NCBI GenBank assembly: GCA_963627445.1
Contig: CAVGBM010000096.1
Location: forward strand, 1 to 32,604
Length of the DNA: 32,604 nucleotides
Origin: F23-B02 sp963627445
GTDB taxonomy: Bacteria; Bacillota; Clostridia; Oscillospirales; Oscillospiraceae
Direction of reading: 5' to 3'
A program made the translations under genes and the position numbers. Positions within the stretch are counted from its first letter, which is position 1; the number at the start of each line of letters is the position of its first letter. Below are positions 1-6,785 of the stretch, piece by piece. The notes beneath the pieces were generated by a model. It ran no database searches. It saw only the letters and a program-made list of their open reading frames with translations, and was not told where the DNA came from.

Positions 1-2
1 TG

Positions 3-59
3 ACCGCCGAGCTTCTGAAAGCCCACGGCATCACTGTCATAGGCGAAAGCAAGATATAA
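3..59 (+). CDS. C-terminal end of an unidentified protein (partial)
   Basis: An open frame enters from the left edge and stops at TAA 57-59, leaving 18 C-terminal residues that end in GITVIGESKI. The frame fits a real gene end because a stable hairpin follows directly (67-100). Eighteen residues are too few to name the family. The start and most of the gene lie outside the window. Confidence 0.5.
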   Translation, partial: TAELLKAHGITVIGESKI

Positions 60-66
60 AGAAATC

Positions 67-100
67 CTTGAGGCACCTTCCGTAAGGAGGGTGCCCCAAG
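67..100 (+). other. Strong RNA hairpin downstream of the partial gene
   Basis: GGCACCTTCC (72-81) pairs with GGAGGGTGCC (86-95) around a GTAA tetraloop, with one G-T wobble. CTTG (67-70) and CAAG (97-100) extend the stem across one mismatch. No T-run follows, so it is not a standard intrinsic terminator. It may protect the 3' end of the upstream transcript or act as a weak terminator. Confidence 0.5.
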
Positions 101-198
101 GCAGCTCTTGTATCCGGTTAAATAATTTTTGAAAGCGTTTTGAATATTTCTTCTGAAAGTGGAGGAAATACAATTTAATTTGCCTTGTGAATGAATAG

Positions 199-230
199 GG
201 CGGTTATCGGAAGGTAGCCGCCTTATTATG
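199..230 (+). terminator. Possible terminator hairpin
   Basis: GGCGGTTA (199-206) pairs with TAGCCGCC (215-222) with one wobble and an 8-nt loop. TTATTATGGTTTTTG follows. The T-tract is interrupted, so termination is plausible but not certain. The surrounding 100-272 stretch is AT-rich and I see no gene in it. Confidence 0.4.
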
Positions 231-272
231 GTTTTTGCTGCATCAACACTATTGTACTATCAACCACAGGGC

Positions 273-1160
273 TCAGCCTAAGTTTTTATCAATCCAACCA
301 TGCATTTGATTATCAATTTTGTAATAAGACATTGTGCTGCCACAGTAAATCCAATCATAGTTCGGATAAAGGGTGATGAAGAAACAAAGTCCGTCTTTCG
401 TTTCAATTCGTAGATCTTGTCGATCATCAGCAAAGGCATTTTGCGAATCCTGCTGATCTTCTTCAGAAATGCCATCAAATACTTCCGCCTGGAAGTCATC
501 ATTTCCGTAGCTTACAAGGGCAATCGTCATATTATAGAACTCTGTAATTTCCTGCCGCTCGGCAACCGGCGCCCCAATTTCATTTTCATTATCGTCACTC
601 ATTTTCGTAATGGACTTAATATCATCTGCATCATCAATGCCATACACGCGATAAAGCTCGCTGAGCGAACAATTTGTATTGCTGTCATACTGGTAAAAAT
701 TGCAGAACAGCGCGGTATACCATTCTTCTCCATCCCTCAAAACATAGACGCACTCACAAGCCGCGGGAATGTATTGGTACAATTCGATATCCGTTTTCGC
801 GGATGTGCATTCATAGCCAACACCGCCATCAGATTTCAAGTAAGATACATGATCTCCGGCCATAGCTTCTGTGATTTCGGATGGTAAGCCGTACTTCTCA
901 AGAATTTCCGGAGATTTAACAGCCTCATAGAACTTCCCGTTAAATTCAAGGGCTGCAATGTGTTTTGCCGGATCTTCGTTCTCTATTCCACTCTTGTGAT
1001 GTAAAACAGAAATTGCCATACTGACCACCAAACACAAACATGCTGCTATAGCACCCCATTTAATCCGGCGCTGAGATTTTGAGCACTTGTAAGCCTTAGC
1101 ATCCTGCACAGCATTTTCATTGATTCCGCCGATGGCATCAAGAATATTCTCATTTATCAT
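273..1160 (-). CDS. Membrane protein paired with an ECF sigma factor (putative anti-sigma)
   Basis: The protein has 295 residues. A short cytoplasmic N-terminus (about 1-33, including LDAIGGINENAVQDA) is followed by one membrane segment at about 35-53 and a large extracytoplasmic domain. Small membrane proteins opening with a similar LLDAIG-type helix often sit directly behind ECF sigma genes in Firmicutes and act as anti-sigma factors or sensors; the role here is inferred from that context. Its ATG overlaps the TAA of the sigma gene by one base (TAATG at 1160), which implies translational coupling. No zinc-binding HxxxCxxC anti-sigma motif is visible, so it is not a classic ZAS-type anti-sigma factor. 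Base composition is more AT-rich than in the genes from 1918 onward, consistent with transfer. Confidence 0.6.
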   Translation of the reverse strand: MINENILDAIGGINENAVQDAKAYKCSKSQRRIKWGAIAACLCLVVSMAISVLHHKSGIENEDPAKHIAALEFNGKFYEAVKSPEILEKYGLPSEITEAMAGDHVSYLKSDGGVGYECTSAKTDIELYQYIPAACECVYVLRDGEEWYTALFCNFYQYDSNTNCSLSELYRVYGIDDADDIKSITKMSDDNENEIGAPVAERQEITEFYNMTIALVSYGNDDFQAEVFDGISEEDQQDSQNAFADDRQDLRIETKDGLCFFITLYPNYDWIYCGSTMSYYKIDNQMHGWIDKNLG

Positions 1161-1717
1161 TACAAAACCTCATCCCTTTCTAATATCGATTGTAGTTTCT
1201 GCCGTTGCCTGTGTAATATCATTTTAACCTTGCTCTGAGAAAAACCAAATTGTTTGGCAATTGTCGAAATGGGGTCGAGATACCAATAGCGACAAATAAA
1301 AACTCGGCGTTCCATAAGCGGCAGACTCATTACAAAGTCGTTGATTATCTTTGCCAAAGCTGCCGCTTCTACTTCGTGTTCTGCACTTTGACCGTACGGA
1401 ACACAGTCCGCCAGTTCATCAAGCACCAACACAATCTCACCGCCACCACGCTTATCTGCGGTACGCCGCCGCCACTTATCAATGGATATTCTGCGAGTAA
1501 TTTTACCCAAAAATGCGGAGAGAACGGCCGGACGATGCGGGGGTATATTATGCCAAGCGTCAAGGTAGGTATCATTCACGCTTTCCTCCGCATCCTCTGC
1601 ATTTGAAAGAATATTATAGGCTATAGAGTAGCAGTATTTACCATACTTTTCTGAAGTTTTCGTGATTGCATCTTCTGAGCGCGCCCAATATAGATCAACG
1701 ATATGGTTGTCCTCCAT
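1160..1717 (-). CDS. ECF-family RNA polymerase sigma factor
   Basis: The chosen start gives 185 residues. Region 2 is recognisable from TSEKYGKYCYSIAYNILSN and the acidic AEDAEESVNDTYLDAW segment; the C-terminal half carries the region 4 helix-turn-helix around ISTIAKQFGFSQSKVKMIL. In-frame ATGs also lie at 1735 and 1723. The one at 1717 is preferred because AGGAG sits about 8 bases before it. The sigma factor would redirect RNA polymerase to a small regulon, held in check by the membrane protein encoded immediately downstream. A TGTGACC box with CGAGTA about 15 bases later lies upstream (near 1760-1790, minus strand) and could be an autoregulatory ECF promoter, but this is weak. Confidence 0.85.
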   Translation of the reverse strand: MEDNHIVDLYWARSEDAITKTSEKYGKYCYSIAYNILSNAEDAEESVNDTYLDAWHNIPPHRPAVLSAFLGKITRRISIDKWRRRTADKRGGGEIVLVLDELADCVPYGQSAEHEVEAAALAKIINDFVMSLPLMERRVFICRYWYLDPISTIAKQFGFSQSKVKMILHRQRQKLQSILERDEVL

Positions 1718-1822
1718 TCTCATTTCTCCTCTCATTGTGATAGAGCCTCTTCATCTATCTACTCGATAAATTTTTGCTTTGGTCACAGATTCCGGCGAAT
1801 TTTTTATAAATAAGCAACGGCA

Positions 1823-1852
1823 AACATGTTTATGTCAAGTATAACATACGGT
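1823..1852 (+). promoter_or_regulatory. Candidate sigma-E promoter for yabP
   Basis: AACATGTT (1823-1830) resembles the sigma-E -35 element, and CATACGGT (1845-1852) matches the sigma-E -10 consensus CATAnnnT. The spacer is 14 bases, as expected. In Bacillus subtilis yabP-yabQ belong to the mother-cell sigma-E regulon, and sigE itself is in this window. Based on motif reading only. Confidence 0.5.
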
Positions 1853-1917
1853 CGTGAATAGTTCTATCGATTCCATGCTATTCATAGTCTTGTACAAAAA
1901 GCAAAGGAGCACAGACT

Positions 1918-2208
1918 ATGGCATACGAGGAAAAGGAAAAAATAAAGCCGGCGGTCAAGCCGCATTCGGTAAGCATGGACGACAGGTGCAGACTTAATGT
2001 CACGGGGGTAGACGATGTGGAGAGCTTTGACGAGGCGACCATAGTCATGAACACCTCACAGGGCAATCTCATCGTTCGGGGCAGCGGCCTGCACATCGGC
2101 AAGATAAGCCTCGATGTGGGCGAAATCAAGGTCGAGGGCATGATAACCGACCTCGGCTACGAGGAAAAAGCGCACACCGGCGGCTTCTGGTCAAGGCTTT
2201 TCGGCTAA
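1918..2208 (+). CDS. yabP: Sporulation protein YabP
   Basis: The 96-residue protein matches the YabP family in length and in its core: the LNVTGVDDVESFDEATIVMN segment, the GNLIVRGSGLHI turn and the LDVGEIKVEGMI strand pair. YabP is a small mother-cell protein of the YabP/YqfC family; loss blocks late sporulation in Bacillus subtilis. AAAGGAG at 1903-1909 lies 8 bases before the ATG. It is followed without any gap by yabQ and then divIC, the classic yabP-yabQ-divIC order. The candidate sigma-E promoter lies 66 bases upstream. Confidence 0.93.
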   Translation: MAYEEKEKIKPAVKPHSVSMDDRCRLNVTGVDDVESFDEATIVMNTSQGNLIVRGSGLHIGKISLDVGEIKVEGMITDLGYEEKAHTGGFWSRLFG

Positions 2209-2730
2209 ATGGAGATCGATGTTTCAAGGCAGCTTCTTCAGATCGGCTTATCGTGGCTCACGGGCTTTGCCTCGGGACTCGTCTATGATGTTTTCAGGGT
2301 GCTGCGCCGCAGACTGAAAGCGTCGTCGCTGGTTGACGGGCTATTCTGCCTTGCCGTGCTGTTTGCGCTGTTCACCCTCGGCATGAGCGCAGGCGGCGGC
2401 TCGCTGCATATCTTCATGCTGGCCTTTTTCTGCCTCGGCTTTGCCAGCTATATGCTGCTTTTGAGCGATGTGGTGCTTGCGGTGCTCAATAAAATCATGC
2501 GGGCGATAGCAGTGCTTTTTGCACCGATATTGCTAATTATGAAAAAATTTAGTTCAATCGCCAAAAAACTCTTTTCAAAAGCAGGAAATTGGTTTAAACT
2601 GAGAGCACAAAAGAAGAGGAAGGGCAAGGAAAAGGCAGTTGAAGAGGACACATTGCATTCTGGGGATAGTTTTGACGGTGCTGGTCGCATACGGTACCCT
2701 GAGCCTCGCAGGCGTGATGAGCGATCTTAA
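2209..2730 (+). CDS. yabQ: Spore cortex protein YabQ
   Basis: This 173-residue integral membrane protein begins immediately after the yabP stop (TAA then ATG). The opening LLQIGLSWLTGFASGLVYDVFRV is typical of YabQ, with several membrane segments across about 8-110 and a lysine/arginine-rich cytoplasmic tail (KKRKGKEK). YabQ localises to the forespore outer membrane and is needed for cortex formation in Bacillus. The last 31 codons (from about 2639) overlap divIC in another frame. That stretch is polar, has no family character, and may be read-through after loss of an earlier stop. Confidence 0.9.
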   Translation: MEIDVSRQLLQIGLSWLTGFASGLVYDVFRVLRRRLKASSLVDGLFCLAVLFALFTLGMSAGGGSLHIFMLAFFCLGFASYMLLLSDVVLAVLNKIMRAIAVLFAPILLIMKKFSSIAKKLFSKAGNWFKLRAQKKRKGKEKAVEEDTLHSGDSFDGAGRIRYPEPRRRDERS

Positions 2731-2908
2731 CGAGGCAAAGGCGGCAACGGCGGAGCTTGAGACCGAGCTTGCGCAGGCGCACAGCAAAAATGCCGAGCTC
2801 AAGTCGGATATCGCAAGCCTCGGCACGGATAGGTCGACTGAGGAGCTTGCAAGGGAAAAGCTTGGACTCGTCAAGTCCGACGAGATAGTGTTTATCGACA
2901 TGAAGTAA
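2639..2908 (+). CDS. divIC: Septum-formation protein, DivIC/FtsB family
   Basis: The chosen TTG start gives 89 residues: a basic start (KRTH), one membrane segment (about 7-27) and a coiled coil rich in E, A and L (about 28-70). The conserved C-terminal signature REKLGLVKSDEIVFI follows. FtsB/DivIC is part of the FtsL-DivIB-DivIC divisome subcomplex. The TTG is supported by AAGGA 8 bases upstream and keeps the whole membrane segment; later candidates would cut into it. This start makes the gene overlap yabQ by 92 bases, which is unusual. A strong terminator follows at 2972. Confidence 0.85.
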   Translation: MKRTHCILGIVLTVLVAYGTLSLAGVMSDLNEAKAATAELETELAQAHSKNAELKSDIASLGTDRSTEELAREKLGLVKSDEIVFIDMK

Positions 2909-2971
2909 AAGGGTGCATTTCTTGCAAAAAAGGCAGATCGCGCCAGCATACAGGCCGGAAAACCTGCAAAG

Positions 2972-3004
2972 GCAGCCCAATGAACGCATTTGGGCTGCTT
3001 TTTT
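2972..3004 (+). terminator. Intrinsic terminator of yabP-yabQ-divIC
   Basis: GCAGCCCAA (2972-2980) pairs with TTGGGCTGC (2990-2998) and is followed by TTTTTT (2999-3004). Confidence 0.88.
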
Positions 3005-3445
3005 GCGCCCAAAAGCTGAAATTTTGCCCCTGCATTTTTGCAAGACGCGATAATTGCCCAAATGGCGCAGAGGCAGTTTTGCGGCGTTTATCTGTAGGAG
3101 TTTTACGAAATTTTTTTGCCCTGCCCGAAAATGACCCTCAAAAATGCAAGACCGACCTGCAAAATTGGCTTCAAAAGGGGCAAATTTGCATAATTTCAAA
3201 GCCGGAACTTGCAAATGAAATTTGCGCGCTGCAAAAAATGCAAGCCGCAATGCATTCGTCAAAACTTAAACTTGCATTTTTAACGCCAAATTAACGCTCA
3301 AAGCGCCGAAAATGCATAATGCATGGGGCGCGCCTTCAAAATGCAAAATTGAAAATGCGCGGTTTTGAAAGATGACGAAAATAAACTGCAAAAACAAAAT
3401 TCTTGTGCATGTTCAACAAATGCGCTTGTTCAAGCTATACAAAAA
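3005..3445. other. Gene-poor, TGCA-rich intergenic block
   Basis: Between the divIC terminator and the microprotein promoter I find no convincing gene. TGCA occurs about 15 times in this block against fewer than two expected, mostly as TGCAAAA, TTTTGCA or ATGCA. Several copies form short palindromes, such as TGCATTTTTGCA near 3032, GCAAATTTGC near 3181 and GCAAAT-GAA-ATTTGC near 3213. A direct repeat TGTTCAA (3410-3416 and 3427-3433) lies just upstream of the promoter. An open frame at 2980-3294 has no ribosome binding site and starts inside the terminator loop. Confidence 0.55.
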
Positions 3446-3449
3446 AGAG

Positions 3450-3477
3450 TTGATTTTTCATAAAAAACGGCTATACT
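3450..3477 (+). promoter_or_regulatory. Housekeeping-type promoter of the microprotein gene
   Basis: TTGATT (3450-3455) and TATACT (3472-3477) are separated by 16 bases. Transcription would begin near 3484, about 50 bases before the microprotein start. Confidence 0.75.
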
Positions 3478-3536
3478 GAAATCACAGACAGGGAAACAAA
3501 CCCGAGCTTGAATTTATGAAAAGGAGATCTATTAAA

Positions 3537-3614
3537 ATGGTAGCAGGACTTGGAATTTTTGTCGCAGCTTACTTTGCAGGCATGGTCTGCATGACCGTAA
3601 AGGGCATGGCATAA
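3537..3614 (+). CDS. 25-residue single-pass membrane microprotein
   Basis: The ORF runs ATG to TAA and encodes MVAGLGIFVAAYFAGMV followed by a short tail with one further cysteine region and a single lysine (K22). Almost the whole peptide is one hydrophobic helix containing small-residue pairs (GLG, AGM) that favour helix packing. AAGGAG (3521-3526) lies 10 bases upstream. An in-frame ATG at 3516 would add a basic MKRRSIK leader, but it lacks a good binding site of its own. The gene has its own promoter (3450-3477) and terminator (3645-3669), so it is a one-gene transcript of about 185 bases. I do not recognise the family. A helper of a membrane complex or a small membrane toxin are both possible; no antisense RNA is evident. 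Confidence 0.7.
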   Translation: MVAGLGIFVAAYFAGMVCMTVKGMA

Positions 3615-3644
3615 TAGATTTGACTTATTGATATAGACTGGAAA

Positions 3645-3669
3645 GGCAGCCTAACCGGCTGCCTTTTTT
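3645..3669 (+). terminator. Intrinsic terminator of the microprotein gene
   Basis: GGCAGCC (3645-3651) pairs with GGCTGCC (3657-3663) around TAACC and is followed by TTTTTT (3664-3669). Confidence 0.88.
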
Positions 3670-3670
3670 C

Positions 3671-3699
3671 TTGCGCTTGAGGCTCAAAGCGTGTATACT
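3671..3699 (+). promoter_or_regulatory. Candidate promoter for a leaderless pseudouridine synthase mRNA
   Basis: TATACT (3694-3699) is a near-perfect -10. TTGCGC (3671-3676) is a poor -35 but sits exactly 17 bases upstream. Transcription would begin at or next to the ATG at 3707. Confidence 0.4.
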
Positions 3700-3706
3700 T
3701 TGTGAC

Positions 3707-4684
3707 ATGAAGGAATTAACTATAAAACGAAACGACGCAGGCCAGCGGCTCGACCGCTTCGTGGGCAAGGCAGTGCCGCTTTTGCCCGAGGCACTGCTGC
3801 AAAAATACATAAGGATAAAGCGCATAAAGCTAAACGGCAAGGGCGCGAAGCGCGACACGCGCCTTAATGAGGGCGATGTTCTGAGCCTATATATAAACGA
3901 CGAGTTTTTTGAAAAGCCGAGGGAGGAAAACTCCTACCTCAAGGTCGGAACACCGAAATTAAGCATCGTTTACGAGGATGAGAATATCCTGCTTGCCGAC
4001 AAAAAGCCCGGCGTTTTGTGCCACAGCGCAGGCCAGTGGGATTATAACACCCTCATCGCGAACATTCAGGCATACATGGCGCAAAAGGGCGAGTGGCGAC
4101 CGAAGGAGGAAAACTCCTTTGCACCGGCTTTGTGCAACCGCATCGACCGCAACACCGGCGGCATCGTCATTGCTGCCAAAAACGCCGAGGCACTGCGGAT
4201 ATTAAACGACAAGATAAAAGACCGCGAGATAGAAAAGCTCTACCTTTGTGCCGTGCAGGGCAGACCCAGACCCGCGCAGGGGAGGCTGGAGAACTATCTT
4301 TTCAAGGACGCGCAGAAAAATCAGGTCTATGTCAAAAACCGTCCCGAGCCCGGGGCAAAGACCGCCGTCACCGAGTACCGCACGATAGCCACAAAGGGGG
4401 CGCTCTCGCTCGTCGAGTGCAGGCTTTTAACCGGCCGCACGCATCAGATAAGGGCGCAGATGGCGCATTTCGGCTGCCCGCTGTTGGGCGACGGAAAATA
4501 CGGCAGCGAGCGCTTCAACAAGGGCTACGGAGAGAAGGGGCAGGCGCTGTATTCGTACAAGCTGCGCTTTGAGTTCCCCACGGACGCAGGCTGCTTGGAA
4601 TATCTCAGAGGCCGCGAATTTTGCGTCAACTCCGTCGATTTTGCCGAAAAATACTTCGGTATATCCGAGCTTGAGTCGCTATAA
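3707..4684 (+). CDS. RluA-family rRNA pseudouridine synthase
   Basis: The 325-residue protein is of normal size for RluC/RluD-type enzymes, which isomerise specific uridines of 23S rRNA to pseudouridine. An S4 RNA-binding domain occupies about 1-70 (DAGQRLDRFVGKAVPLLPEAL and RIKLNG). The catalytic domain follows with the signature RIDRNTGGIVIAAKN, whose second Asp is the expected nucleophile, and the later LTGRTHQIRAQMAHFG motif. The frame is open upstream to a TTG at 3671, but that would run into the terminator T-run and promoter, so ATG 3707 is preferred. No Shine-Dalgarno precedes it. The exact target uridine cannot be told from sequence. Confidence 0.88.
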   Translation: MKELTIKRNDAGQRLDRFVGKAVPLLPEALLQKYIRIKRIKLNGKGAKRDTRLNEGDVLSLYINDEFFEKPREENSYLKVGTPKLSIVYEDENILLADKKPGVLCHSAGQWDYNTLIANIQAYMAQKGEWRPKEENSFAPALCNRIDRNTGGIVIAAKNAEALRILNDKIKDREIEKLYLCAVQGRPRPAQGRLENYLFKDAQKNQVYVKNRPEPGAKTAVTEYRTIATKGALSLVECRLLTGRTHQIRAQMAHFGCPLLGDGKYGSERFNKGYGEKGQALYSYKLRFEFPTDAGCLEYLRGREFCVNSVDFAEKYFGISELESL

Positions 4685-4715
4685 GTAGAATTACGGCAAA
4701 AATCAGAAATTTTTG

Positions 4716-4744
4716 TTGACTTTCCAAGGGATTATCTATATATT
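4716..4744 (+). promoter_or_regulatory. Promoter of the potABCD operon
   Basis: TTGACT (4716-4721) and TATATT (4739-4744) are separated by 17 bases, giving 5/6 matches at both boxes. It leads into a leader containing a 13-bp hairpin. Confidence 0.8.
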
Positions 4745-4756
4745 GTATTCGTCTGC

Positions 4757-4792
4757 AAAGGACGCTCCGGAAGCAGTTTCGGAGCGTCCTTT
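4757..4792 (+). promoter_or_regulatory. Hairpin in the potABCD leader
   Basis: AAAGGACGCTCCG (4757-4769) and CGGAGCGTCCTTT (4780-4792) form a perfect 13-bp stem with a 10-base loop. It lies between the promoter and the ribosome binding site. The T-run after it is short and broken (TTTAGTATAATT), so it may be a weak terminator or attenuator, or an mRNA-stabilising leader. Confidence 0.55.
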
Positions 4793-4819
4793 AGTATAAT
4801 TAGAAATGGGGGAGGATAA

Positions 4820-5986
4820 ATGTCCAAAGAACTCATTCGCCTTGTGAATTGTCAAATGGCGTTTGACGACGAGATCGTTTTAGACGATATTAACCTGTAT
4901 TTCAATGATAAGGAATTCCTCACGCTTTTAGGCCCCTCCGGCTGCGGCAAGACCACCACGCTCAGGATCATCGGCGGTTTTATAAAGCCCACCGGCGGAG
5001 ACGTGCTTTTTGACGGCGAGAGGATCAATGATGTCCCGCCTCACAAGAGAAAGGTCAACACCGTTTTTCAGAAGTACGCGCTGTTCCCGCACCTTGATGT
5101 GTATGAGAACGTCGCCTTCGGGCTGCGTCTTGCAAAGCTGCCCGAGCAGGAGATAGACGAGCGCGTTACCGAGATGCTGGAGATAGTCAGCCTAAAGGGC
5201 TTTGAAAACCGCAAGGTATCGCAGCTCTCCGGCGGCCAGCAGCAGCGTGTTGCCATTGCCAGAGCTCTTGTCAACAGACCTAAGGTACTGCTGCTTGACG
5301 AGCCTCTGGGCGCACTTGACCTCAGACTGCGCAAGGATATGCAGAACGAGCTCAAGCGAATTCAGCAGGCGATGGGCATTACTTTTATATATGTCACCCA
5401 TGACCAGGAGGAAGCTCTTTCCATGTCCGACACCGTTGTCGTCATGGATAAGGGCCGCATCCAGCAGATAGGCACTCCCGAGGATATCTACAACGAGCCG
5501 AAAAACGCCTTCGTTGCGGACTTCATCGGCGAGAGCAATATCCTCGACGGCGTTATGCTCGAGGACAGACTGGTCAAGTTCTTCGGCCGCAAATTCAAGT
5601 GCGTCGACGCAGGCTTTGAGAAAAACGAGCCTGTCGATGTCGTTATCCGTCCCGAGGATATAGACATCGTCCCGCCCGACGACGGTCACCTTTGCGGCAC
5701 CGTTACGAGCGTTACCTTTAAGGGCGTTCATTACGATACGATAGTCGACTTTAAGGGCTTTAAGTGGCTTATCCAGACGACCGATTTTAACGAGGTAGGC
5801 TCGTATATCGGCATCCGCCTTGAGCCGGAGGATATCCACATCATGCATAAGAGCGAGTATTCCGGCATGTTCGGCGACTACAGCTCCTACTCTGCCGAGT
5901 ACGACGAGATGGACGACCCCGAGGTCTACCTCGAGGGCGGCGTGGAAGCGGAGGAGTCTGCGGAGGGCGGCGAAGATGAAGAGTAG
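4820..5986 (+). CDS. potA: Spermidine/putrescine ABC transporter ATPase PotA
   Basis: This 388-residue protein is the ATP-hydrolysing subunit of the polyamine importer. Walker A GPSGCGKTT is at 38-46, the Q-loop in VNTVFQKYALF at about 79-89, signature LSGGQ at 136-140 and Walker B with DEPLGALD at 160-167; the H-loop is in YVTHDQEEA. A TOBE regulatory domain follows from about 235 (VVIRPEDIDI and LEPEDIHIM). The last 35 residues form a very acidic tail rich in E, D, S and Y, longer than in typical PotA. GGGGGAGG precedes the ATG at 4820. The end overlaps potB by 11 bases. Confidence 0.94.
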   Translation: MSKELIRLVNCQMAFDDEIVLDDINLYFNDKEFLTLLGPSGCGKTTTLRIIGGFIKPTGGDVLFDGERINDVPPHKRKVNTVFQKYALFPHLDVYENVAFGLRLAKLPEQEIDERVTEMLEIVSLKGFENRKVSQLSGGQQQRVAIARALVNRPKVLLLDEPLGALDLRLRKDMQNELKRIQQAMGITFIYVTHDQEEALSMSDTVVVMDKGRIQQIGTPEDIYNEPKNAFVADFIGESNILDGVMLEDRLVKFFGRKFKCVDAGFEKNEPVDVVIRPEDIDIVPPDDGHLCGTVTSVTFKGVHYDTIVDFKGFKWLIQTTDFNEVGSYIGIRLEPEDIHIMHKSEYSGMFGDYSSYSAEYDEMDDPEVYLEGGVEAEESAEGGEDEE

Positions 5987-6785
5987 ATCGCTTGCCGCAC
6001 CCTACCTTGTGTGGATGGCGCTGTTTACCATCGTTCCGCTTGCGATCGTTGCATATTTTGCCTTCACCGATTCGCAGACGGGTGAGTTTACGATGAAGAA
6101 CATCGCAAACCTCGGAAACTACATGCCGATACTCATAAAGAGCATTTGGCTTGCGCTTATCTCCTCGCTCATCTGCCTTGTCATCGGCTACCCCGTGGCG
6201 TACTACATCGCAGGCTGCAAGGAGACGACGCAGCGGTTTCTTTACATGCTCGTCATGCTGCCCATGTGCATAAGCTTTCTTTTGCGCACGCTGGCGTGGG
6301 TCGCCCTCACCGAGGACACGGGCATTATAAACAACATCATCACCGCCCTCGGCATGAAGCCACTGCCGCTTATCCGCAATAACGGCGCTGTCGTGCTCGG
6401 CATGGTGTATAACTACCTGCCGTACATGATAATGCCGCTTTACACCGTCATCATGAAGATAGACAGACGCCTTATCGAGGCGGCGGAGGATCTCGGCTGC
6501 AACGGCGCAAATGTGTTCAAAAGGGTCATCCTGCCGCTGAGCGTCCCGGGCATCATCTCGGGCTTTACGATGGTTTTCGTGCCTGCGGTCTCGACCTTTT
6601 ATATCTCCCAAAAGCTCGGCTCATCGGGCACAACGCTCATCGGCGACGTTATCGAGAGCCAGTTTAAAACTGCGTATAACCCCAATCTCGGCGCAGCGCT
6701 CAGCCTTGTGCTGATGATCATGATCTTTGTCTGCATCGGAGTTATGAACCGCTTCAGCGATGATGAGGAGGTCATAACGGTATGA
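5976..6785 (+). CDS. potB: Spermidine/putrescine ABC transporter permease PotB
   Basis: The chosen start ATG 5976 gives 269 residues and overlaps the end of potA, with GGAGGG about 8 bases upstream. The protein has a first membrane segment at about 8-28 and a run of further segments. The cytoplasmic EAA loop, which docks on PotA, reads LIEAAEDLGCNGANVFKRVILPLSVPGI. Upstream in-frame starts would lie deep inside potA and add a serine/arginine-rich shadow sequence. Together with PotC it forms the channel for polyamine import. The ATGA overlap with potC indicates coupled translation. Confidence 0.93.
   Translation: MKSRSLAAPYLVWMALFTIVPLAIVAYFAFTDSQTGEFTMKNIANLGNYMPILIKSIWLALISSLICLVIGYPVAYYIAGCKETTQRFLYMLVMLPMCISFLLRTLAWVALTEDTGIINNIITALGMKPLPLIRNNGAVVLGMVYNYLPYMIMPLYTVIMKIDRRLIEAAEDLGCNGANVFKRVILPLSVPGIISGFTMVFVPAVSTFYISQKLGSSGTTLIGDVIESQFKTAYNPNLGAALSLVLMIMIFVCIGVMNRFSDDEEVITV

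Noticed and set aside
2594..3262. Open frame of 222 codons on the minus strand
   Set aside because: Runs antisense through yabQ and divIC and across the terminator, with no binding site and no domain signature.
2980..3294. Open frame of 104 codons on the plus strand after divIC
   Set aside because: Starts inside the terminator loop, has no ribosome binding site or promoter, and its residues follow the TGCA-rich base composition.
4795..4800. Perfect TATAAT just before potA
   Set aside because: No -35 at a suitable distance, and it sits 19 bases before the ATG, overlapping the leader before the ribosome binding site.
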